34,056 bases of DNA from an uncultured Pseudomonadota bacterium. Its GTDB lineage: Bacteria; Myxococcota_A; UBA796; UBA9615. The notes below the pieces were generated by a model, which was not told the DNA's origin, made no database searches, and saw nothing but the letters and a program-made list of their open reading frames with translations. The stretch spans positions 1 through 34,056 of the forward strand of contig CALAGR010000127.1 in assembly GCA_937891735.1 (NCBI GenBank), in the 5' to 3' direction. Made by a program: the position numbers and the translations under genes. This document shows, piece after piece, positions 1-7,566 of the stretch. How positions within the stretch are numbered: the first letter of the stretch is position 1; each line of letters opens with the position of its first letter.

Positions 1-164
1 GGTCCCAGCAGCGCAGCGTCCTGGCGGGCCCCGCCCTGCCCCCAGGCCGCGCACGCCCCGACGCCGAACGCCGCCAGGAGCAGCCCCGATCCGACGTCCG
101 CGCCGCACGCGATCATCGCCGCAGTGCTCCAGATGGCGCCCAACGGGGTCAGCCACCACGTCAT
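1..164 (-). CDS. hydrophobic protein, N-terminal fragment cut by window edge
   Basis: This is the first 54 codons of a minus-strand gene that continues past the left edge. The ATG at 164-162 overlaps the TGA of the upstream glycosyltransferase gene (163-161) as ATGA, the usual sign of translational coupling. The visible peptide starts MTWWLTPLGAIWSTA and is rich in Ala, Gly, Leu and Val, compatible with one or two membrane segments. No family can be recognised from so little sequence. As the last visible gene of the 6004-to-1 operon it may be another envelope or membrane protein. The start is well supported by the overlap and continuous frame; the function is unknown. Confidence 0.6.
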   Translation of the reverse strand, partial: MTWWLTPLGAIWSTAAMIACGADVGSGLLLAAFGVGACAAWGQGGARQDAALLG

Positions 165-1156
165 CGTCGGGTGCCCGTGCCCAGCGGCGCGCTCAGCGCG
201 GCGGCCCCGATCACCGCGGACAGCGCGTAGTGCACCCCGGCGGAGTAGACCGCGAACCGCAGCCCGTCCTCGCGCCGCACATACCTCAGGAAGCCGCCCG
301 TGCTGGCCAGCCAGACCGCGTCGCAGGCCAGCGCCGGCAGAAGGAGCGGCGGGAACAGCAGGCTCCCGGCGTGGCTGGCCACTCCCCCCAGGGCCGCGAC
401 CGCCGCGGCGCCGGAGCGGGAGTTCGCCTGGCCCGACGAGAACCCGCGCTGCTCCGGGGCGAGGCGCACCCACATCCTGGTGCGGCCCCAGTAGTTGCGG
501 GCCACCGTCGACAACCCCGGGAAGTGGTGCCGGCCCGACAGCCGGTCATCGAAGCGGATCACGATCCCCTGGGCGCGGAGCCTGCCGGACAGCTCGTAGT
601 CCTCGACGTTGCCGCCGTCGTACCCCTCATCGAAGCCTCCGGAGGCGTGAAAGGCGCCCCGTCGGACCGCGGCCAGGGCCCCCTGCAGGTGGGTGCTGTG
701 CCCGCTCCGGGCGCCCGTGATCTCCCAGCAGTGCCAGGTCCACCGCGCCTTGTAGCGGGCGAACGCGCCGGGGTTGGCGGGCTCTGCGGTGTAGCGCCCG
801 GTGGCGGCCTGGACCGAGGGATCTGCGAAGAGCGCCGCGGCCCCGGCCACCAGCCCGGGCTCGGGGATCACGTCCGAGTCGAGAAACAGCAGCACCTCCG
901 CCGCGCTGTGTTCGGCCCCGGTGTTGCGCGCCGCCGCCGCTCCCCGGTTGGTGGCGTGCCGCACGACCCGCGCACCTGCGGCCTCCGCGATCTGCCCGGT
1001 GGTGTCGGGGGAGGCGTCGTCGACCACGAGGATCTCGAAGGCCGGCGCCCCGACCTGACGCTCCAGCCCCTGCAGGCAGGCGGGCAGGTGTCGCGCCGCC
1101 CGCCAGGCGGGGATGATCACCGACACGGCGGGAGGCTGACTGGTCCGAGGCGGCAT
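161..1156 (-). CDS. GT2-family glycosyltransferase with C-terminal membrane segments
   Basis: The 331-residue protein begins with a GT-A fold of family GT2: VSVIIPAW near residue 11, the nucleotide-binding VVDDAS at about 44-49, and FLDSD at about 91-95, whose DSD is the expected metal-binding DxD motif. A later GGFDEGYDGGNVEDYELS segment matches the acceptor/catalytic-base ED region. The last about 100 residues contain hydrophobic stretches that would anchor it in the inner membrane. It should transfer a sugar from a nucleotide-sugar at the cytoplasmic face; donor and acceptor cannot be read. It starts at ATG 1156, 39 bases after the upstream radical SAM gene, and its stop overlaps the next gene. 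An extracellular polysaccharide, LPS or glycolipid role is possible. Confidence 0.85.
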   Translation of the reverse strand: MPPRTSQPPAVSVIIPAWRAARHLPACLQGLERQVGAPAFEILVVDDASPDTTGQIAEAAGARVVRHATNRGAAAARNTGAEHSAAEVLLFLDSDVIPEPGLVAGAAALFADPSVQAATGRYTAEPANPGAFARYKARWTWHCWEITGARSGHSTHLQGALAAVRRGAFHASGGFDEGYDGGNVEDYELSGRLRAQGIVIRFDDRLSGRHHFPGLSTVARNYWGRTRMWVRLAPEQRGFSSGQANSRSGAAAVAALGGVASHAGSLLFPPLLLPALACDAVWLASTGGFLRYVRREDGLRFAVYSAGVHYALSAVIGAAALSAPLGTGTRR

Positions 1157-1195
1157 CGGCGCATTCTGCCGCTCGTGGGGCCGCGCGCCCAGCAG

Positions 1196-2653
1196 CTACA
1201 TGGTTCCGGGGTCGAGCGTGCCGCCGCGATTCGTCCAGTAGTTCGTAGTCAGCGGGATCAGGCGAGCCATGTCGCGCAGGTCGATCTGCCCGGTCCGCAC
1301 GAGGCCTGCGGCGTAGTGCGCCTTGAAGATCAGCTCGAAACCGACGTTCGGGGGCAGCTTGATCGCCTGACGGACCACCGGGCGCAGCCACGGGAAGGTC
1401 ACGAGCACCGGCAGGAGCTTCTGGAAGTTGCACAGCTCCTCCTTCCGGTCGAGCTTCAATGGCGTGTCGATGAAGTAGCTGTACTGGAAGTCCTTGTCGC
1501 CGCCGTCCGCCCCCAGGTAGCCGTTCTCGATGCTCCAGGACTCCAGCGTGGTGCCCGGGTAGGGCTGGCAGATCGACGCCCACGCGTGGTCCGAGCCCAT
1601 GGCGATGTTCAGGTCCGCCGTCTGGAACGCCATGTCCACCGTCTCGCCCGGGATCCCGACGATGTTGAAGGTGTACAGCTTGATGCCGGCCTCCTTGATC
1701 AGCCGGCCCGCGATCCGCATGCCTTCGTTGTCCAGGCGCCCCTTCTTGAGCACGCCCACCCGCAGTTCCTCCACGCCGCTCTCGAGGCCCACCTTGATGA
1801 GCTTGCAGTTCGCCTCCTTGAGGGACTGCACGACCTCCTTGGTGACGAGGTCGGGCCGCAGCAGGCAGGAGAACGGCAGCCCGATCTCGGCGGCGTACCG
1901 CGTCAGGAACTCCTTGCCCCACTTGCGGTAGTTGAGGACGAAGATGTCGTCGGCGAAGCCGATCTGACGGACCCAGGGGTAGTTCGCCTGGATCTCCTTG
2001 ATCTCCTCGATCATGGAGGCCACGGGCTTCTGGCGCACGTACTTGCCCTTGCCGCGGTACATCTCCTGCATCGTGACGTTGAAGCAGAACGTGCACTTGT
2101 AGGGGCAGCCCCGGGCGCTCATCACCGACACCGTGCGTCGCTTGCGCACGAAGTCGTAGTGGTCGTAGACCGAGCGGTCCGGGAAGGGCCACTGCTCCGG
2201 CTCCTGCTCCAGGACCCGCAGCGGGTTGTAGATCGGCGTGCCGTCGTCGTCCCGCCAGCCCAGGTTGGGGATCCCGCTGGGATCGGTGCCGTCCCGCAGG
2301 GCCCGCGCCAGCTCCACCAGGCAGTCCTCGCCCTCGCCGACGCAGATGTAGTCCAGGCAGTCGTTCTCTTCGAGCACCCGCGGATAGAAGGTGGGATGGG
2401 GGCCCCCCATCACCACGGTGGTGCTCCACCGGGCCTTGACCTGCCGGGCGAGGGCGAGCTGCCACACGTGCTGGCCGGTCGTCGCCGACAGGCACAGCAC
2501 ATCGGGCTGCTGCCGCCGCAGCGCCTTGAGCATGTCGCGCTCGGCGGGATCGATCAGGACATGGGTGGTGTGGCCGTCCGCCTTGAGCACCGCGGACAGG
2601 CACATCGTGGCGAGGTTGGGGATCGGGTCCTTCTGGACGAAGACGAAGTGCAC
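1196..2653 (-). CDS. cobalamin-binding-type radical SAM protein (B12-rSAM)
   Basis: This 485-residue protein has an N-terminal Rossmann-like region of the B12-binding type (about 1-130, with VVMGGPHPTFYP and VGEGED signatures) followed by a radical SAM core. The RGCPYKCTFC segment gives the CX3CX2C cluster ligands at about C183, C187 and C190. LESGVEELR and IPGE follow, with a late PYPGTTLES segment common in this class. The classical DxHxxG cobalamin motif is absent, as in many class B members. Such enzymes methylate unactivated carbon or phosphorus, or rearrange or cyclise substrates. The start is GTG 2653, only 4 bases after the stop of the SPASM gene. Neighbouring glycosyltransferases suggest a lipid or glycan substrate, but this is inference. 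Confidence 0.88.
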   Translation of the reverse strand: MHFVFVQKDPIPNLATMCLSAVLKADGHTTHVLIDPAERDMLKALRRQQPDVLCLSATTGQHVWQLALARQVKARWSTTVVMGGPHPTFYPRVLEENDCLDYICVGEGEDCLVELARALRDGTDPSGIPNLGWRDDDGTPIYNPLRVLEQEPEQWPFPDRSVYDHYDFVRKRRTVSVMSARGCPYKCTFCFNVTMQEMYRGKGKYVRQKPVASMIEEIKEIQANYPWVRQIGFADDIFVLNYRKWGKEFLTRYAAEIGLPFSCLLRPDLVTKEVVQSLKEANCKLIKVGLESGVEELRVGVLKKGRLDNEGMRIAGRLIKEAGIKLYTFNIVGIPGETVDMAFQTADLNIAMGSDHAWASICQPYPGTTLESWSIENGYLGADGGDKDFQYSYFIDTPLKLDRKEELCNFQKLLPVLVTFPWLRPVVRQAIKLPPNVGFELIFKAHYAAGLVRTGQIDLRDMARLIPLTTNYWTNRGGTLDPGTM

Positions 2654-2657
2654 GCGC

Positions 2658-3689
2658 TCAGTCCCACAACAGCCGGCCGCGGGCCAGGTTCGACGCTGCG
2701 CGCATCGCCTGTCGCGGCCGCAGGCCGAGCAGCAGGTTCAACTCCTGGGGACCCTTGAACCAGCACGCCTGGCATCCGGACCGGTCGGGCAGGGCCCCGA
2801 AGGCGCGCTCCCAGCCGACGGTGGGGCCGTGGCGATCCGCGGCCACGTACTCCTCCTCGGAGCAGCAGGGCACCACGTACCCCTCGGGCGTCACCTCGCA
2901 GAACAGGCGTCCAGCCCAGCACTTCAGGCCGAAGGGCTTGCCGGGCCAGGTCTGACGGATCGCCTCGAGGTAGTCGGCGCTGCACGACACCGGTCGACCC
3001 GCCATCTTCTCGCCGATCAGCCAGTCCACGGCCTCCGCCATCGCCTGCTGGCGCGGCACCAGGCCGTCGGCGATCTCCGCTCCGCCCAGGCGCGTCTCGA
3101 TGACCGGCTGGAACGCCACGCCCGCGCCCAGCTGCTCGCCGAGCTGGAGCAGATCATCCATCATCGACCGGTTGCGCTCGTTGAGCACGCACAGCAGGCA
3201 CACCGCGACGTCGTGGCTGCGCAGCAGCTCCAGCCCCCGGATCGCCGCCTCGTAGCTCCCCTGTCGCCCGACCACCCGGTCGTGTTCGACGCGATCCCCG
3301 TGGATCGAGCAGATCACCAGATCCAGATCGCGCAGCTCGTCGATCCGCTCGCTGATGCGGGTGCCGTTGGTCACCATCGACCGGTGGAAGCCCAGGCGCC
3401 GTCCCGCGGCGATGTATTCGCCCAGGCTCTTGACCAGGGTCGGCTCGCCGCCGTTGAAGACCCACCACCGCGTGCCCATGCGGGCGAAGGACTCCATCAT
3501 GCCCACCACCTGCTCGGAGGCCATGTGCCCCGACTCGGCGTGGATCCGCGTGCAGAAGCCGCACTCCACGTTGCAGTGGTAGGTGAGCAGGTGGGTCACC
3601 TTGAGCGGCACGGAGCGGCCCACTCGCGCGGAGGCCAGAGAACCGACGATCTGGAGTGGGCGCGCCGGGAGCGGCATGCCGGGCAGCAT
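2658..3689 (-). CDS. radical SAM protein with SPASM-like C-terminus
   Basis: The 343-residue protein carries the radical SAM triad in YHCNVECGFC (C39, C43, C46) and the SAM-contacting NGGEP at about 79-83. The C-terminal third has further cysteines (about C257, C264, C275, C276, C306, C309) in a pattern typical of SPASM or twitch domains that hold auxiliary Fe-S clusters. Family members modify peptides, sugars or small molecules; no precursor peptide gene is visible here. I chose ATG 3689 because a longer in-frame reading to 4274 lies wholly inside the GtrB-like gene in another frame. A second Met at 3677 is an alternative start. It lies 32 bases downstream of the glycosyltransferase gene and 4 bases upstream of the B12-rSAM gene. 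Confidence 0.85.
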   Translation of the reverse strand: MLPGMPLPARPLQIVGSLASARVGRSVPLKVTHLLTYHCNVECGFCTRIHAESGHMASEQVVGMMESFARMGTRWWVFNGGEPTLVKSLGEYIAAGRRLGFHRSMVTNGTRISERIDELRDLDLVICSIHGDRVEHDRVVGRQGSYEAAIRGLELLRSHDVAVCLLCVLNERNRSMMDDLLQLGEQLGAGVAFQPVIETRLGGAEIADGLVPRQQAMAEAVDWLIGEKMAGRPVSCSADYLEAIRQTWPGKPFGLKCWAGRLFCEVTPEGYVVPCCSEEEYVAADRHGPTVGWERAFGALPDRSGCQACWFKGPQELNLLLGLRPRQAMRAASNLARGRLLWD

Positions 3690-3721
3690 AGCCACCAAAC
3701 CCGGGGGTCGCGGCTGCTCCC

Positions 3722-4738
3722 TCAGCGGGCGTCGGCGCCCGTTTCTGACCGCGCCGGGTCGCCCTCGATGGACTCGCCCAGCACGAAGGTGCGCGTCCGG
3801 CTCTGGCCGTCCACCGACGCCCGCAGACGCTCCAGGGTGCTCAGGGCCAGGCACAGCAGCCCGAAGCCCGCGAGCCCCAGGGTGCTCAGGCCGAGCTCCC
3901 ACAGCTGTCCGGTGCGCTGTTGGACCACGTGCACCAGCAGGATCGCGCCCGCCCCCGTGCCCAGGAGCAGGGCGAGCAGCCCCACCGGGGTCAGGAGCGG
4001 CGCCACGGTCTTCAGGATCCGGGGGAGCAGCACGGCGCCCACGAGGTCGTTGAGCCCCTGCAGGTACCGAAACGCCCCGTAGCGGGACCGGCCAAAAGCC
4101 CGCCGGGCGTGTCGGACCCGCACCTCGCCCACCCGGAACCCGCAGCGCCACGCCTGCACGGGGATGAAGCGGTGCATGCCTTCGGCGAGGACCAGCCGGG
4201 CTGCCACCTCCCTGCGCATGGCCTTGAAGCCGCAGTTCACGTCGTGCACCCGCAGCCCCGAGAACGCGGAGCACAGGCCGTTGAAGACGCGCGACACGGC
4301 CACCTTCAGGGCGGCGTCCTGCCGCTCGATGCGCCAGGCCTGGGCCAGATCGAGCTCGTCCCGGAGCACGGGTCCGAGCAGCACCGGCAGTTCCTCGGGC
4401 AGGTCCTGCAGATCCGCGTCCATCAGCACGACGTACCGGCCCCGCGCCGCCTGGATCCCACAGGCCAGGGCCGCGGACTTGCCCTGGTGACCGGCCAGGA
4501 TCCGGCCCCGCACCCGGGGCTCCTGCGCGCTGAGGGCGCGGATCACCGCGGCCGTGTCGTCGGTGCTGCCGTCGTCGATGACGATCAGCTCCCAGCTCAG
4601 CCCCTGTGCGTTGAGCGCCTCGCGCACCCGGAGGGCGAGCACGTCCAGGGAGCTCGCCTCGTTCCGCGCGGGCACGAGCACGGATACGTCCGGTCCATCG
4701 GTCCGCCCGCCGGCCAGGACGCGGGGGGGCGAGGCCAC
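3722..4738 (-). CDS. GtrB/DPM1-like GT2 glycosyltransferase (polyprenyl-phosphate type)
   Basis: The 338-residue protein has the layout of polyprenyl-phosphate glycosyltransferases: VSVLVPARNEASS near residue 18, IDDGSTDDT at about 54-62, and LMDADLQDLPEE at about 105-116 (catalytic DxD). Two hydrophobic segments near 245-270 and 278-302 follow. DPM1/GtrB enzymes load a sugar from UDP or GDP onto undecaprenyl or dolichyl phosphate on the cytoplasmic face for later transfer outside. The GTG start at 4738 lies one base after the DUF2752 stop. Its neighbours suggest it supplies an activated sugar for the same envelope product. Annotation as a general GT2 protein is the safer fallback. Confidence 0.85.
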   Translation of the reverse strand: MASPPRVLAGGRTDGPDVSVLVPARNEASSLDVLALRVREALNAQGLSWELIVIDDGSTDDTAAVIRALSAQEPRVRGRILAGHQGKSAALACGIQAARGRYVVLMDADLQDLPEELPVLLGPVLRDELDLAQAWRIERQDAALKVAVSRVFNGLCSAFSGLRVHDVNCGFKAMRREVAARLVLAEGMHRFIPVQAWRCGFRVGEVRVRHARRAFGRSRYGAFRYLQGLNDLVGAVLLPRILKTVAPLLTPVGLLALLLGTGAGAILLVHVVQQRTGQLWELGLSTLGLAGFGLLCLALSTLERLRASVDGQSRTRTFVLGESIEGDPARSETGADAR

Positions 4739-4739
4739 C

Positions 4740-5153
4740 TCAGACCCTCCCGGCGGTGAACACGAACGCCCAGTTCGCCGCCACGCCCAGCACGAGCCCG
4801 ATGCGCATGCCGCGCCGCTCGGCGGCCGAGGTGTCCAGGCGCAATGCAGGTCCGCCCGCCATGCGCACCAGCAGGTAGGCCGTGCCCACCACCGTGATGG
4901 CGCACAGCGCCGCGCCGGCGGGGTTCCAGGCCAGCGCCTGCCGCAGCTCTCCGTGCACCAGCGACACCCAGGACCGAGTCATCCCGCACGTCAGGCAGGG
5001 CAGCCCCGTCAGGTGCTTGAACGTGCACAGGGGCGGCAGCCGGCCGAACGGGAAGAAGCGTGCGAGGCACAGCAGCAGCACGCCGGACAGGGTGAGCCCG
5101 GACGAGACGAACGGCTCCAGCCGCCGCGCCGAGGGGTCCAGCCGCAGCAGCAT
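4740..5153 (-). CDS. DUF2752 family membrane protein
   Basis: The 137-residue protein carries the DUF2752 signature: a Cys in CTFKHLTG followed by GLPCLTCGMTRS, then WNPAG. It has about three membrane segments (approximately residues 12-30, 75-98 and 115-132). Its role is unknown across the family. I chose ATG 5153, which overlaps the TGA of the upstream gene as TGATG; a longer reading to 5237 would lie inside that upstream gene. The stop is one base before the GtrB-like gene. The paired cysteines could bind metal or take part in thiol chemistry, but no biochemical role is established. Confidence 0.82.
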   Translation of the reverse strand: MLLRLDPSARRLEPFVSSGLTLSGVLLLCLARFFPFGRLPPLCTFKHLTGLPCLTCGMTRSWVSLVHGELRQALAWNPAGAALCAITVVGTAYLLVRMAGGPALRLDTSAAERRGMRIGLVLGVAANWAFVFTAGRV

Positions 5154-6004
5154 CAGGCGCCTGCCATCGCCCCGAGGAAGCCCACCGCGAACGCCGCCAC
5201 GAACCCGCAGCAGCAGCAGCCCAGGGCCGGCCCCCAAGCCGCCACCGCGCCCCTCCAGCCGTCGGTCTCATGCACCGCCGCGAGGCCGACGGACTGCACG
5301 CCGAGCAGCCAGGGCAGCGCGACCCAGTTCACGAGCGGGACGATCTCCCAGAACCGGATCCCGCCCGCGTACAGGCAGGCCTTCAAGGTGGTCTCCAGGG
5401 GGTACTTCGCGCCCCCCACCAGGGACAGGATCGCGTGCTGGACCACCCCGAAGGTCATCGTCATGAGGATCCAGATCGCCGGCCCGAACAGCAGGTTCAG
5501 TCCGATGCCCTTGACGGCCTTGGCGACGCTGGGCTGAAGGCCCTCGCGCAGCTCGTCCAGCGCGTCGGCGGGGATCTGGCTGCCGAACTGGCCGAGCAGC
5601 GCGATGAACGAGTCCCCGAACGCCGCGAGCATCAGCTGGCCGTAGATGGCACCCATGGCCACCGCCGGCACGAGCACGAGGGCCTGGAACATCGCGGCCT
5701 CCGAGACGGTGCCGCCGTTGCCGAGCGAGGCGAAGAACTGGCCCGGGCGCGCAGACACCTCCAGCACCGTCTGCCAGGCGGCGGGCAGGATCCCCAGCTC
5801 GTTCCTGCGTTCCCACGGGTTGCTCCCGATCTGGACCCGCTGCTCCCGGATGCACGTGGCGCAGATCTGCTGATCCCCATTGAGCGTGACGCACTCGGGG
5901 CAGGCGAAGGTGCCGCAGTGATCGCAGGTGGCCACCGCGCCCCGTTCGGGATGCACCGCGCAGAAGGCGCCCGTAGGGGAGTAGTCGATGGTCTGAGCAG
6001 TCAC
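5153..6004 (-). CDS. zinc-finger (B-box-like) plus YIP1-domain membrane protein
   Basis: The 283-residue protein starts with a compact Cys/His cluster (C15, H18, C27, C30, C35, C38, C48, C51), consistent with two bound zinc ions in a B-box-like fold. The remainder has about four or five hydrophobic segments in the arrangement of YIP1-family proteins. The last membrane segment contains four consecutive cysteines (GCCCCGF), which is unusual. The function of bacterial zinc-finger/YIP1 proteins is not established. It is the first gene of the minus-strand operon, starting at GTG 6004 with a GGAG sequence about 9 bases upstream. The gene downstream overlaps its stop by one base. Confidence 0.78.
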   Translation of the reverse strand: MTAQTIDYSPTGAFCAVHPERGAVATCDHCGTFACPECVTLNGDQQICATCIREQRVQIGSNPWERRNELGILPAAWQTVLEVSARPGQFFASLGNGGTVSEAAMFQALVLVPAVAMGAIYGQLMLAAFGDSFIALLGQFGSQIPADALDELREGLQPSVAKAVKGIGLNLLFGPAIWILMTMTFGVVQHAILSLVGGAKYPLETTLKACLYAGGIRFWEIVPLVNWVALPWLLGVQSVGLAAVHETDGWRGAVAAWGPALGCCCCGFVAAFAVGFLGAMAGA

Positions 6005-6111
6005 TGGGCACGTCTCCGGAGGAGGCCGCGGCGCGCGGCGCCATCAAGGGTAGCGATCTGGCACCGCAGGGCGCCAGCGATCGACCTGGACCGCTGCTAA
6101 CCTGCCGCGCA

Positions 6112-7527
6112 ATGAGGATCCTCCTGATCAATCCCGCGATGAACCTCGAGACCCTTGGCAAGTTCAAGGGGCTCCTGGAACCCATGCCCGTCATCGGGCT
6201 CGCCTACATCGCGGCCGTGCTCGAGCAGGAGGGCCACCGCGTACAGGCGATCGATCAGTTCACCTACGGGATGTCCGTCGCGGAGATGATGGAGCAGGTC
6301 AAGGCCTTCCGGCCGGACGTGCTCGGCATCGGCATGCTGACGCCGTCCGCGCCGGTGTCGCTGCACATCTCCAACGAGACCAAGGCGGCCCTGCCGGACT
6401 GCAAGGTCGTCGTGGGCAACGTGCACGCCGACATCTTCTACAAGGAGATCCTGACCACCTCGGCGGTGGACTTCGTGGTGCACGGGGAGGGCGAGTACAC
6501 CATCAAGGAGCTGGTCCAGGCCTTCGAGCGCGGCCAGACGGACTACGCCCGGATCCAGGGCATCAGCTACATCGACGAGGCCACCGGCGAGGTCGTCAAG
6601 ACCGCGGCCCGCCCCGTGATCGAGGACCTGGACGCGCTGCCCTACCCGGCGTGGCACCTGTTCCCCTACACGCGCTACGGCCTGCTGCCCTTCGCCGACG
6701 TGGCCCGGCCGGTGCTGTCGATGACCGGCAGCCGCGGCTGTCCGTACCGCTGCGAGTTCTGCTCGCTGCTGTACACCGGCTCGAACTACCGCAAGCGCGA
6801 CCCCATCAAGATCGTGGACGAGTACGAGTACCTGCACGAGCGCTACGGCGTGAAGCAGATCGGCTTCGTCGATCCGATCTTCCCGCTCAACAAGAAGATC
6901 CTGTTCCAGTTCTGCGAGGAACTGATGCGGCGGGGCCTGCACAAGAAGCTCGTGTGGCTGTCCGAGACCCGGGTGGACCGGCTGGATCGCGAGTCCCTTC
7001 GCATCATGCGGGCCTCGGGCTGCCGCCGGATCCTGCTGGGGGTGGAGTCCGGCGTCGATCTGCTGCTCGAGAACGTCAACAAGACCTTCACGACCGAGAC
7101 CACGCGCCGCGCCGTCCGGCTGATGCGCGAGGAGAAGATCGAGTCCGTGGGTCTCTTCATGATCGGCCTGCCCGGCGAGACGGAGGAGATGACCCGTCAG
7201 ACCATCGACTTCGCCAAGTCCCTCGACCTGGACTTCGCGAAGTTCGCGATCACCGTCCCGTTCCCGGGCAGCCAGATGTTCGAGGACCTGCGGCGCGAGG
7301 GACGCCTGGACCGGGACGACTGGGAGAACTGGACCACGTTCCAGCCCGATCCCGCGAAGATGGTGTTCGTGCCCCGGGACACGTCCCCGGAGTTCCTGAT
7401 CGAGATGCAGCGGGTGGCTCTTCGGGAGTTCTTCCTGCGCCCGAAGATGATCTACCGGCACCTGTTCGAGATCCGGACCATCAACGCGCGCCAGCTCTGG
7501 CACGGCGTGAAGGGCATGTTCCTGTAG
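6112..7527 (+). CDS. cobalamin-binding-type radical SAM protein (B12-rSAM)
   Basis: This 471-residue protein opens with a B12-binding-like domain (MRILLINPAM, then HGEGEYT near 124-130) and continues with a radical SAM core whose ligands sit in SRGCPYRCEFC (C210, C214, C217). LGVESGVD, IGLPGETEE and VPFPGSQMFEDL follow in the order usual for the class. No DxHxxG motif is present. The gene is transcribed away from the envelope-glycan operon, separated by 107 bases, and is probably functionally linked to it. No Shine-Dalgarno sequence precedes the ATG; instead TAACCT lies 8 bases upstream, compatible with a leaderless transcript. The reaction and substrate are unknown. Confidence 0.88.
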   Translation: MRILLINPAMNLETLGKFKGLLEPMPVIGLAYIAAVLEQEGHRVQAIDQFTYGMSVAEMMEQVKAFRPDVLGIGMLTPSAPVSLHISNETKAALPDCKVVVGNVHADIFYKEILTTSAVDFVVHGEGEYTIKELVQAFERGQTDYARIQGISYIDEATGEVVKTAARPVIEDLDALPYPAWHLFPYTRYGLLPFADVARPVLSMTGSRGCPYRCEFCSLLYTGSNYRKRDPIKIVDEYEYLHERYGVKQIGFVDPIFPLNKKILFQFCEELMRRGLHKKLVWLSETRVDRLDRESLRIMRASGCRRILLGVESGVDLLLENVNKTFTTETTRRAVRLMREEKIESVGLFMIGLPGETEEMTRQTIDFAKSLDLDFAKFAITVPFPGSQMFEDLRREGRLDRDDWENWTTFQPDPAKMVFVPRDTSPEFLIEMQRVALREFFLRPKMIYRHLFEIRTINARQLWHGVKGMFL

Positions 7528-7566
7528 CCCACCGGCTCACGGGTTGAGGCTGTCCCTCTTTACACT

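Noticed and set aside
230-2758. Long plus-strand open frame antisense to the glycosyltransferase and B12-type radical SAM genes
   Set aside because: It is Arg/Gly/His/Val-rich low-complexity sequence, as expected from the reverse of GC-rich codons, and the minus-strand proteins have clear family motifs.
3690-4274. Extension of the SPASM radical SAM gene upstream to 4274
   Set aside because: The extension lies wholly inside the GtrB-like gene and has no domain; ATG 3689 gives a normal length and spacing.
6097-7503. Minus-strand open frame antisense to the 6112 radical SAM gene
   Set aside because: Composition is His/Leu/Glu/Val-rich shadow sequence; the plus-strand frame carries the CX3CX2C motif.
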